From assembly GCF_002911665.1 (NCBI RefSeq), contig NZ_MTBP01000004.1:310001-374000 (forward strand): a stretch of DNA of 64,000 nt, read 5' to 3'. Below are positions 32,952 through 40,421 of the stretch, piece after piece. This stretch comes from Actinomadura rubteroloni. GTDB taxonomy: Bacteria; Actinomycetota; Actinomycetes; Streptosporangiales; Streptosporangiaceae. Positions within the stretch are counted from its first letter, which is position 1, and each line of letters starts with the position of its first letter. The position numbers and the translations under genes are program-made. The notes beneath the pieces were generated by a model. It was not told the DNA's origin. It saw only the letters and a list, made by a program, of their open reading frames with translations, and did no database searches.

Positions 32952-33477
32952 GCGCGGCCCGTGCCGTGCGGCCCGTGCCCGTTCTGCCCTGCCGTGCGCG
33001 CACTCGCGTGTCGCGGCGCGTGTTGGTGCGGCCGGGTGCGGGGGTTCCGTTGACGGCGCGTGCCGCCCGCCGACCGTGGTTCGTCGGCCGGACCCGCTTG
33101 CCTTCTGATGGAAGCCGCCCTCTGGGCTCTTCCGGCCTCGCGGGCGGGTTGTCGGCTCGTGCCGCGTCGGCTTGTCTCTCCCGCTGAGATCCGTGTATCG
33201 CAATGGTGCTTGGTAGGCGCTTCGGTTAACTAGCGGATCGGTTGTCTTGCGGTTGTCGACGGAGTTGGGTGACCAGTGGTAATGGATCGGATTGGTGAAC
33301 TCCAGGAAGGACTGTGTTTCCGCGACGACGCGTCTCGTGATCGTTAGTGGGAATCGACATCGCTTTCCGCGTGTTTCCGAAAGAAGCCCTTCGGGGCGTC
33401 CGTCTGGGGCTACTCTCTGCGAAGAGATGTCCCCCCGAGGCCGATCGAGCGGCCTCGCGCCCCCCGTGGAGGTCGGA
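32952..33477. other. Intergenic region upstream of the XRE regulator
   Basis: About 525 bp without a convincing gene. The first part is GC-rich and degenerate (repeat-derived); from about 33190 base composition falls and the sequence is promoter-like. TACTCT at 33411-33416 is a candidate -10 about ten bases before an alternative ATG at 33427. A plus-strand frame is open throughout but lacks codon bias before 33478. Confidence 0.45.
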
Positions 33478-34305
33478 ATGCCCTCGGAAGATGAACTCAC
33501 GCGCGACCCGCTCGTGCGCGCGGTCGCGCGACTGCTCCGGGTCTACCGGGAAGACCGCGGCATCAGTCGGGCGGAACTCGCCGCAGCGCTCGGTTGCACG
33601 GCGCAGTGGATCGAGTCGCTGGAGGCGGCCCGAAAGCCGCTCAGTGAAGCGACCGCTGATGACCTCGACACGTTCTTCAAAACCCCGGCCCGGACATTCT
33701 GGACACTCTGGAAAGAAATCAAGGAAGCGGGCAAGCATCTCCTCACGCCTCCCGGCTTCCCGGCCTTCGTCCAGCGTGAAGCGCAGGCGGTCGGCATGGA
33801 CTGCTTCGAGGCGCACGTCATTCCCGGACTGCTCCAGACCAAGGCGTACGCGCGTGCGGTCCTCGACACGGGGCGGCCTGTCAGCGAAATTCAGGCGCTG
33901 GTCGAGCAGCGGATGGAGCGCCAGGGGGCCCTCGTTCGGCCGCTGCCCTTGCGTGCGTGGTTCGTCCTCGACGAGGCAACCCTTCGCCGGCAGGTGGGAA
34001 GCTCGGCGATCATGCGCGAGCAGCTGGAGCACCTTCTGAGCGTGACCGAAAAGCCGAACATCCAGGTGCGGATCGTGCCGAGCAAGTCCTTCACGTGGGC
34101 CGGGACCGACGGCTCATTCATCATGCTCGAACTTCCGAAGGGTCAGCGTCTCGCGTATCTGGAGGCGCGGCACGTGGCCAGCCTGACCGATGACCCGATC
34201 ATCGTCGCGGACACGGTAGTACGCTTCACCCTGGTATCGGGTGAAGCGCTTCCCATTGGCGCGTCCCGCAATGTGATCGAGAAGGCGCTGGAGGGGTACC
34301 GGTGA
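33478..34305 (+). CDS. XRE-family regulator with DUF5753 (WhiJ-like)
   Basis: The 275-residue protein has an N-terminal helix-turn-helix (RLLRVYREDRGISRAELAAA, then AQWIESLEAARKPL) and a C-terminal DUF5753-type domain (FEAHVIPGLLQTKAYARAVL, then PFLNIQVRIVPS-like strands and IMLELPKGQRLAYLE). Such genes, usually followed by DUF397 genes, form the WhiJ-like families of streptomycetes and relatives, many of which affect development. The ATG at 33478 has GGAGG six bases upstream; an in-frame ATG at 33427 is possible. It overlaps the first DUF397 gene by four bases. Confidence 0.9.
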   Translation: MPSEDELTRDPLVRAVARLLRVYREDRGISRAELAAALGCTAQWIESLEAARKPLSEATADDLDTFFKTPARTFWTLWKEIKEAGKHLLTPPGFPAFVQREAQAVGMDCFEAHVIPGLLQTKAYARAVLDTGRPVSEIQALVEQRMERQGALVRPLPLRAWFVLDEATLRRQVGSSAIMREQLEHLLSVTEKPNIQVRIVPSKSFTWAGTDGSFIMLELPKGQRLAYLEARHVASLTDDPIIVADTVVRFTLVSGEALPIGASRNVIEKALEGYR

Positions 34306-34514
34306 GCATGTCCGATTTTCCGGCTGTTCGGTGGCGCAAGGCGTCGCGCAGCAGTTCTTCGGGCGGGGCTTGCGTCGAGTTGGCGCAGGCGGCGCGTGTG
34401 GTGGGTGTGCGTGACAGTAAGGCTCCGGGCGCGGGTCATCTGACGCTGCCGGTGGAGGCGGCGGCGACACTCTTCGCGCACGTCAAGGACGGCGCGCTTG
34501 ACGGCCGCTGGTAA
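34302..34514 (+). CDS. DUF397 small protein, first copy
   Basis: A 70-residue protein of the DUF397 family, typical partner of WhiJ-like XRE regulators. Recognisable parts are VRWRKASRSSSSGGACVELA, ARVVGVRDSK and LTLPVEAAATLFAHVKDG. Its GTG overlaps the regulator stop (GTGA). An ATG two codons in is also possible. It may modulate the regulator, as antitoxin-like or anti-repressor partners do, but the biochemistry is not established. Confidence 0.9.
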   Translation: MSMSDFPAVRWRKASRSSSSGGACVELAQAARVVGVRDSKAPGAGHLTLPVEAAATLFAHVKDGALDGRW

Positions 34515-34545
34515 CGGTGCCACGACGATGCTGGAGGAGTACCCG

Positions 34546-34758
34546 GTGAGTGAGTCTGCTCTGTCAGATGTCCGGTGGCGTAAGAGTTCGCGCAGCAGTT
34601 CCTCGGGCGGGCAGTGCGTTGAGCTGGCGCAGGCTGCGCGTGTGGTGGGTGTACGTGACAGTAAGGCTCCGGGCGCGGGTCACCTGACGCTGCCCGTGGA
34701 GTCGGCGGCGGCGCTTTTCGCGCACGTCAGGGACGGTGTGCTCGACGGCCGCTGGTAA
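34546..34758 (+). CDS. DUF397 small protein, second copy
   Basis: A second 70-residue DUF397 protein, exactly the same length as the first and about 85-90% identical (VRWRKSSRSSSSGGQCVELA, ARVVGVRDSK, LTLPVESAAALFAHVRDG). The DNA is highly similar too, so this is a recent tandem duplication. The GTG at 34546 follows GGAGGAG. It lies 31 bases after the first copy, and a strong terminator follows. Confidence 0.88.
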   Translation: MSESALSDVRWRKSSRSSSSGGQCVELAQAARVVGVRDSKAPGAGHLTLPVESAAALFAHVRDGVLDGRW

Positions 34759-34775
34759 GCCCCCAACAGAGCATC

Positions 34776-34808
34776 CGAGGTCCCTTCCGCGCGGCGGAAG
34801 GGACCTCG
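34776..34808 (+). terminator. Strong terminator after the XRE-DUF397 operon
   Basis: A perfect 15-bp stem (CGAGGTCCCTTCCGC / GCGGAAGGGACCTCG) with a GCG loop lies 17 bases after the second DUF397 stop, followed by TTGGCTTTCCCC. Confidence 0.88.
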
Positions 34809-34963
34809 TTGGCTTTCCCCTCCTGCGGGACGGGCGGCTGGCCACGGCGGCGACGATTCCGGTCGGCTCCGGATGCGTCCGGACCAACGACTCGTCACGC
34901 CGATGCCCCGGCGTCCCTACAGACAGTGGCCGGAACGCGCCACCGCCATTCCGGATGCGGCCA

Positions 34964-34987
34964 CGCCCCCACCGGCCGGTGGGGGCG
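34964..34987. promoter_or_regulatory. Perfect 24-bp palindrome upstream of the STAND gene
   Basis: CGCCCCCACCGG joins CCGGTGGGGGCG with no loop, eight bases before the ATG at 34996. The purine-rich right arm (GGTGGGGG) is the only ribosome-site-like sequence for that start, so folding could mask it. It could equally be a protein-binding site. Confidence 0.5.
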
Positions 34988-34995
34988 CTGCGAGC

Positions 34996-37452
34996 ATGAG
35001 AGCCTCTCGACTCGCGGCCCAGCACAGAGCGGATGCCATGGCGAAGGTCAGGACCGGCCGTGTCGGCGGCCAGGTCGTCGTCGGCGACCACAACTGCGTC
35101 ATCAACGCCGCGAAGGGCTCCACCGTGAGCGTCCACCAGGGCGGCCCGCCCCCGGTGACGCTCCGGGACGAGCCCGGCGGCGACCGGCTGCCCCGCACGG
35201 GCGCGGTGCCGCACGGCCGGGACGCGGAGATCGCGCGGGTGGACGCCTGGCTCGCCGCCGACCGGCCCGTCGAGATCCGCGGCGTGCCCGGCGTCGGCAA
35301 GTCCGCGCTGCTCCGCGAACTCGCCGAGGCCCGCCGCGCGGAGGGACGGCACGTGGTGTACCTGTCGGCGTCGGGCCTCCCGGTGGCGGACGTGCTGCGC
35401 AAGCTGTTCGTCGCCTGCTACGACGCGGACGACTACCAGCCCGACCCGGCGCGGCTGGGCCGGTTGATGGGCGCGGTGGACGCGCTGTTCCTCATCGACG
35501 ACTTCGCGGGCTCGGCGGAGAACGTCGACCGGCTGCTCGCCGCCACGCCCGGGGGAGACCTGGTCATCGCGACGGGCCGTCCGTGCCTGGGCGGAAGCGG
35601 CGCGTCGCTGGAGCTGACCGGCCTCGGTGAGGACGCGGCGCTCGCCCTGATCGAGGCGGAACTGGGCCGTCCGCTGCGGGACGAGGAGGACGCGCCGGCG
35701 CGGGAACTGTGCCGGGCCGCGTCCGGCCATCCGCGCGCGTTGCGCCGGGCCGTCGACGCGGCCCGAGGCGCGGACAGTGAGTTCGGGTTCGAGCCCGACC
35801 CGGCTGTCGTGGCCCGCGCGTTGGTGGACGGGCTGGACGGCGTGGCCCGCGAGGCCCTGCTCGTGCTGTCGCTGCTGGACGCCGCGCCGCTGTCGGCCGC
35901 GCTGCTCGCCACGCTGACCGGCGCGGAGGCCGGGGACGCCGTCCGGGCCCTTGAGCGGCTCGCCGACGCCGAACTCGCCGTGCCCACCCGGGGCGCGTAC
36001 CGGCGCGTCCCGCCGTCCGACGACGACGGAACCGACCGGCCGAGCCCGGCCGCGGACGACCTCGCGCTGTACTTCCGCCGGCTGGCGGACTGGGCGGCCA
36101 CGGCGTCCGCGCACGAGATCGCCGACGAGGCGGCGATCGTGACGCGGCTGCTCGCGGCGGCGGTCGAGGGCGGCGAGCACGCGACGGCCCGCGACCTCGC
36201 CCGCGCCGCCGCCCCCGCGCTCCAGCGGTCGCTGCGCTGGGGGTCGTGGCGGACGGTCCTCGCACTCGGGCTCGTCGCCGCGCGGGAGCTGAACTCGGCC
36301 GACGACCTGCACTACTTCCGGCACGAGGAGAACGTCCGCAGGCGCGTGCTCGGACTGGCGGGCGCGACGGCGGGCGGCGCGGCGGCGGGGGGCCTGTTCG
36401 CGCTGTTCGGCGCGAAGGGCGGCGGCGTGGTGTCGGCGCACCCGGTGGCGTTCGGCGCGGCGACCGTCCTCGCCCTGACGATCGCCGGGCTCGGCGTGGC
36501 CGCCGCGCGCGACGACGGGCCCCCGCCGCACGTCGACCGTCCCGTGGCGGCGCCGGTGCCGTCCTGGTCGCGGACGACGCCGTCCGCGACGATGAGCCCG
36601 TCGGACGCGTGGCTGCGCCTGTCGGCCGCGTCGGTGAAGGCCGGGGCTCACTACGGGGCGCGCGTCGGCGGGATGGAGCCGGGCGAAACGGTCGTCCTCT
36701 CGTGGACCGGACCGGCGTCGGGCCGGGCCGAGACGCTCACGGCCGACCGCGACGGGACCGCCGAGGCGGACGTCCGCGCGGCGACCGACCCGGGCCGCTA
36801 CACGATCCGGGCGACGGGGCGGCGGTCCGGCCGCGGCGCGTCGGCCCCGCTGACCGTCGAGGGCGCCGCGGACCTCGGCGCTCCGACGCTGCGGCTGAGC
36901 CCGTCCGCGCCCCGGTTCCGGGACCCGATCCAGGCGACCGCGTCGGGCTTCGAGCCCGGCGAAACCGTCCTTTTCTACATGGGCATGACGCGCTACGGGC
37001 ACGGCGGCGCGGGCGGCGAAGCCAAGGCGAACGCCTCGGGCGTCGCGGTCGCCGTGTTCGGCGAAGGATGGGAGCCCGCGACCGGGGACCGGAACGTGAC
37101 GGTCCATGCCGAAGGGCTGAAATCGAAACGCGAGGCCCACGCGACCGTTCACTACCAACTGGCGAAGGCGGTCGGACGGTTGTCCGCCCGGCCCGACCAC
37201 GACCCCGTGCAACCCGGTGAAACGGTCACGATCAGCGGCACCGGCTTCGCGCCCGGCTGGAACGTCCAGTGGTACTACCCCGGCTACGGCAACGCGACGT
37301 CCGGACGCGACGACGGAACGATCGAGTTCACCCTCCGCGTGCCCGACGACGCGCGGAACGGAAGACTCCGCGTCCACATCTCACAGGAGGCGTCGGGTCG
37401 TGAGACCGACGTCACGCTCCACGTCCAGGCGGGTCCGAGCGCGACCCCGTGA
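34996..37452 (+). CDS. Membrane-anchored STAND/NLR-like NTPase with N-terminal amyloid-like motif and Ig-like domains
   Basis: An 818-residue protein. Residues 25-37 carry a short motif (GQVVVGDHNCVIN) also found in the partner gene, of the RHIM/bacterial-amyloid-signalling type. The NTPase follows: Walker A GVPGVGKS (96-103), Walker B ALFLIDDF (163-170) and a winged-helix region. Two hydrophobic helices (about 450-472 and 484-505) anchor it, and three Ig-like domains (about 539-620, 633-718, 729-812), each with a PGETV core, lie on the far side. The ATG at 34996 is used; one at 35038 is possible. The partner starts 16 bases downstream. A sensor role is inferred, not shown. Confidence 0.8.
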   Translation: MRASRLAAQHRADAMAKVRTGRVGGQVVVGDHNCVINAAKGSTVSVHQGGPPPVTLRDEPGGDRLPRTGAVPHGRDAEIARVDAWLAADRPVEIRGVPGVGKSALLRELAEARRAEGRHVVYLSASGLPVADVLRKLFVACYDADDYQPDPARLGRLMGAVDALFLIDDFAGSAENVDRLLAATPGGDLVIATGRPCLGGSGASLELTGLGEDAALALIEAELGRPLRDEEDAPARELCRAASGHPRALRRAVDAARGADSEFGFEPDPAVVARALVDGLDGVAREALLVLSLLDAAPLSAALLATLTGAEAGDAVRALERLADAELAVPTRGAYRRVPPSDDDGTDRPSPAADDLALYFRRLADWAATASAHEIADEAAIVTRLLAAAVEGGEHATARDLARAAAPALQRSLRWGSWRTVLALGLVAARELNSADDLHYFRHEENVRRRVLGLAGATAGGAAAGGLFALFGAKGGGVVSAHPVAFGAATVLALTIAGLGVAAARDDGPPPHVDRPVAAPVPSWSRTTPSATMSPSDAWLRLSAASVKAGAHYGARVGGMEPGETVVLSWTGPASGRAETLTADRDGTAEADVRAATDPGRYTIRATGRRSGRGASAPLTVEGAADLGAPTLRLSPSAPRFRDPIQATASGFEPGETVLFYMGMTRYGHGGAGGEAKANASGVAVAVFGEGWEPATGDRNVTVHAEGLKSKREAHATVHYQLAKAVGRLSARPDHDPVQPGETVTISGTGFAPGWNVQWYYPGYGNATSGRDDGTIEFTLRVPDDARNGRLRVHISQEASGRETDVTLHVQAGPSATP

Positions 37453-37468
37453 GAGGAAGAGGCAGCGA

Positions 37469-37813
37469 ATGACGGAGCGGGACTCGCGCGGGCACCGCGT
37501 GCGGATCGACGGCCCGGTGCAGCGGGCGCAGATCGTCGTCGGCGACGGCAACGACGTCGTCATGAACGCGGCGGGCGACGACACGGAGGTGCTGGCCGTC
37601 TTCGCGCGGACGGTCCGCGACCGGCTGGCGGAACTGGACCTCGGCCCGTCCGAGGACATCGCCCGGCAGATCGCCGAGCGGATCGTCGCCGAGGCGCGGG
37701 AGCCCGCGCCCGACCGGGGACGGATGCGCGCGCTCGGGAACTCGCTGCGCGCCGTCCTGGAGAGCGGGGCCGGGGGTGCCGTGACGGCCGCGCTGATGAA
37801 CCTGTGGCCGTGA
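37469..37813 (+). CDS. Small protein sharing the STAND amyloid-like motif (candidate effector)
   Basis: A 114-residue product. Residues 17-34 include RAQIVVGDGNDVVMNAAG, nearly the same as QVVVGDHNCVINAA of the STAND protein. A charged helical middle follows (RDRLAELDLGPSEDIARQIA), and a hydrophobic end (GNSLRAVLESGAGGAVTAAL, then MNLWP) suits membrane insertion. A shared motif with adjacent genes is the pattern of NLR-effector pairs that signal by amyloid templating, so this may be a cell-death effector; that is inference. The ATG has AGGAAGAGG upstream. A terminator follows. Confidence 0.75.
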   Translation: MTERDSRGHRVRIDGPVQRAQIVVGDGNDVVMNAAGDDTEVLAVFARTVRDRLAELDLGPSEDIARQIAERIVAEAREPAPDRGRMRALGNSLRAVLESGAGGAVTAALMNLWP

Positions 37814-37848
37814 GCGTCCCCGTCCGGCCGCGCACCGGACGGGGACGC
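37814..37848. terminator. Bidirectional terminator after the STAND operon
   Basis: GCGTCCCCGTCCGG and CCGGACGGGGACGC form a perfect 14-bp stem with a 7-base loop, one base after the small-protein stop and five bases before the convergent HelD stop. Confidence 0.85.
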
Positions 37849-37853
37849 GCGGG

Positions 37854-40235
37854 TCAGCCGAGGACGTCGGGAAGGTCGTCGTCGTGGACGATCGTCAGGC
37901 GACGGGTGGGGCGGGTCAGGGCCACGTAGAGGTCCTGGCCGCCGCGTGCGGACGCCGCCAGGATTCCCGCCGGGTCCACGATGATCACCGAGTCGAATTC
38001 GAGGCCCTTCGCCTCCGACGGGGTGAGGACGACGGCGGGGGCGTCCAGTGCTTCGGGGGTCGTGCCCGCGCCGGCGTCGGGGAGGGCCGCGAGGACGGCC
38101 GCGTGGTGGGCGGGGGAGACGATCACGGCCAGGCGGCCCGCGGTGTCGTCGCCCTCGCTGAGGATCTCGCCCAGTTCGGCCATCACGAGTTCGGGGACGC
38201 GGGTGGGGAGTTCGGCGGGGGAGACGGGGATCAAGGCGGGCGGTGGGCCGTCGTCGCGGACCGGCTCCGGCGGGGTCTGGTCGGGGGCCACCTGGGCGAG
38301 GAGGCGGGTGGCCAGGCGCATGATCGCCGCCGGGGTCCGGTAGTTGACGGTCAGGCGGTGCTCGCGCCAGCGGCCCGCCACGTACGGGTCGAGCATCTCG
38401 CCCCAGGAGGCGGCGCCCGCCGCGCTGCCGGTCTGCGCGACGTCGCCGACGACCGTCAGCGAGCGGGTCGGGACGCGCCGCATCACCGCCCGCCACGCCA
38501 TCGCCGACAATTCCTGCGCCTCGTCCACGATGACGTGCCCGTACGCCCACGAGCGGTCGGCGGCGGCGCGTTCGGCGGTCGTCCGCTGCGGCCCGTCGTC
38601 GGCGTTGCGGGCGGCCAGCTCGGCGGCGTCCACCAGGTCGGCGTCGACGCCCGCCGACTCCAGCACCTCGCGCGCGTACCGCTCACCGGCCGCGCGTTCG
38701 GCGGCGGCGGCGCGGGCGCGGGCGCGTTCCTCCGGGTCGTCGTCGCCGAGGCGTTCGGCGGCCTCGTCCAGCAGGGGGACGTCCGCGACCGTCCACGGCG
38801 CGGACGGGTCGCGGTGCAGCAGCTCCAACTCGGATTCAGCGAACGCGCCGCCCGCCTTGCGCAAAGCCGAGGGGTCGGCGAACAGGCCGGTCAGCAGGCG
38901 CTCGGGCGTCAGTTCCGGCCACAGCTCGTCGATCGCCGACCGGACGGCGGGCTGCTCCCACAGCATCTCCTTGGACAGCCGCACGTCCTCGGGGTCCAGG
39001 ATGGGGTTCTCGTCGGCGTTGACGATCAGCTCCAGCAGCCACGCCGGGATGTTCCCCTCCCGCTTCATCTGCTCGATCGGCTCGTCGGCGAGCGCGTCGT
39101 ACTGCCGCGCCCGGTCGGCCGCCAGCGCGTCCAGGATCTCGTGGACGAACATCCGCCGCTGCACGTTGTGCGCCGCCCGCAGCGCCCGCGCCCGGTCCCG
39201 CGCGCGGCGGCACGTCTCCTCGTCCGCGTGCAGCGTCAGGCCGTCCGCCTCGACGGTCAGGCCGCCGTCCGGGACGCGTTGCCGGGACCGCACGGCCGTC
39301 TCGATCAGGTCGGCCATCCGTGCGTCGCCCTTGACGACGGCGACGGCGGGCGGGTCCTCGGCGGAGGCCCGCACGCCCGGGTACAGCTCCCCGACGGTCG
39401 CGAGTGCGACGTCGGTCTCGCCGAGGCCGGGCAACACCTGCTCGATGTACCGCAGGAACGTCGTGTTCGGCCCGATGATCAGGACGCCGCGCCGCTCCAG
39501 CACGTCCCGGTAGGTGTAGAGCAGGTAGGCCGCGCGGTGCAGCGCCGCGACGGTCTTCCCCGTGCCCGGCCCGCCCTGGACGACCAGCACGCCCTGGAGC
39601 CCGGACCGGATGACCTGGTCCTGCTCCTCCTGGATCGTCGCGACGACGTCGCCCATCCGCCCGGTGCGGCCCCGGCGCAGCGCGGCCAGCAGCGCCGCCT
39701 CGCCGACGATCGCGGACCGGTCGCCGGGGCGCAGGCCGTCCAGGTCGAACACCTCGTCGTCCACCCGCCGGACGGTCCGGTCGCGCAGATGCAGGTGGCG
39801 GCGGCGCGCGAGCGTGCCCGGGTCGCTCGCGGTCGCGGTGTAGAAGGGCCGCGCCGCCGCCGCGCGCCAGTCGATGAGCAGCGGCTCGCGGTCGTCGTCG
39901 CGCAGCCCGATCCGGCCGATGTAGAAGGTGTCGCCGGGCTCCTCGGCGGTGCCGCGGTGGTCGATGCGGCCGAAGCAGAGCGCGCGTTCGACGCCGTTCA
40001 GCCGGGCGAGGCGGCGCGCGGCCTCGGCCACGACCGTCTCCCGCTCCACCTTGGCCTGGAAGCCCGCGCCGCCGCCCTCGCCGGGTCCGGCCGCGAGGGC
40101 GCGCTCGGCGGCGGCCCGCTCGGTGTCGAGACGGGCGTAGACGCGTGCCACCCGCTCCTGCTCGGTGGCCAGGGCCGCGGCACGGGCGGCTTCGGAATTA
40201 TTTCCGGACGAGGGCTTGACTTGACCCGCTCGCAT
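37854..40235 (-). CDS. helD: HelD-type UvrD-like helicase / RNA polymerase recycling factor
   Basis: A 793-residue superfamily 1 motor. It has the coiled N-terminal arm (ALATEQERVARVYARLDTER), the GRIDHRG and DTFYIGRIG domain, Walker A VVQGGPGTGKTVAALHRAAY (about 224-243), Walker B VIVDEAQELS and motif VI YVALTRPTRRLTI. HelD proteins release stalled RNA polymerase; in some actinobacteria they also help against rifampicin. I chose the ATG at 40235 with GAGGAG upstream; codon usage upstream of it is not gene-like. Confidence 0.88.
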   Translation of the reverse strand: MRAGQVKPSSGNNSEAARAAALATEQERVARVYARLDTERAAAERALAAGPGEGGGAGFQAKVERETVVAEAARRLARLNGVERALCFGRIDHRGTAEEPGDTFYIGRIGLRDDDREPLLIDWRAAAARPFYTATASDPGTLARRRHLHLRDRTVRRVDDEVFDLDGLRPGDRSAIVGEAALLAALRRGRTGRMGDVVATIQEEQDQVIRSGLQGVLVVQGGPGTGKTVAALHRAAYLLYTYRDVLERRGVLIIGPNTTFLRYIEQVLPGLGETDVALATVGELYPGVRASAEDPPAVAVVKGDARMADLIETAVRSRQRVPDGGLTVEADGLTLHADEETCRRARDRARALRAAHNVQRRMFVHEILDALAADRARQYDALADEPIEQMKREGNIPAWLLELIVNADENPILDPEDVRLSKEMLWEQPAVRSAIDELWPELTPERLLTGLFADPSALRKAGGAFAESELELLHRDPSAPWTVADVPLLDEAAERLGDDDPEERARARAAAAERAAGERYAREVLESAGVDADLVDAAELAARNADDGPQRTTAERAAADRSWAYGHVIVDEAQELSAMAWRAVMRRVPTRSLTVVGDVAQTGSAAGAASWGEMLDPYVAGRWREHRLTVNYRTPAAIMRLATRLLAQVAPDQTPPEPVRDDGPPPALIPVSPAELPTRVPELVMAELGEILSEGDDTAGRLAVIVSPAHHAAVLAALPDAGAGTTPEALDAPAVVLTPSEAKGLEFDSVIIVDPAGILAASARGGQDLYVALTRPTRRLTIVHDDDLPDVLG

Positions 40236-40249
40236 ATGTCTGCTAATCT
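40221..40249 (+). promoter_or_regulatory. Predicted promoter toward phoD
   Basis: TTGACC and TAATCT are 17 bases apart on the plus strand, overlapping the helD start codon. Transcription would begin about 170 bases before phoD. Both hexamers are good for an actinomycete. Confidence 0.45.
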
Positions 40250-40421
40250 CCTCATCAAGCTGGGTGTGTTGTCGCTCGTCGAGACGAACTCTCAGCGTAG
40301 CATCGTCCGCGCGTACTCGATCTCTCGTGTTGAGGAAGCGGACACCCATGCACAATGTGCTGGCCATCGGCCCTGGTGAGGCTGTCCGGTGATCAACCCC
40401 GGACACCGAAAGGTCGCCCTG

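Noticed and set aside
33190..33480. tRNA gene or attachment site in the AT-richer region
   Set aside because: No cloverleaf or TTCGA-type T-loop could be assembled, and no integrase is nearby.
34564..37377. A 937-codon minus-strand open frame over the STAND gene
   Set aside because: Antisense shadow; the plus strand carries Walker motifs, membrane helices and Ig-like repeats in good codon usage.
40236..40406. N-terminal extension of HelD with a ribbon-helix-helix-like stretch
   Set aside because: Third-position GC drops sharply upstream of 40235, a ribosome site precedes that ATG, and a plus-strand promoter overlaps the region.
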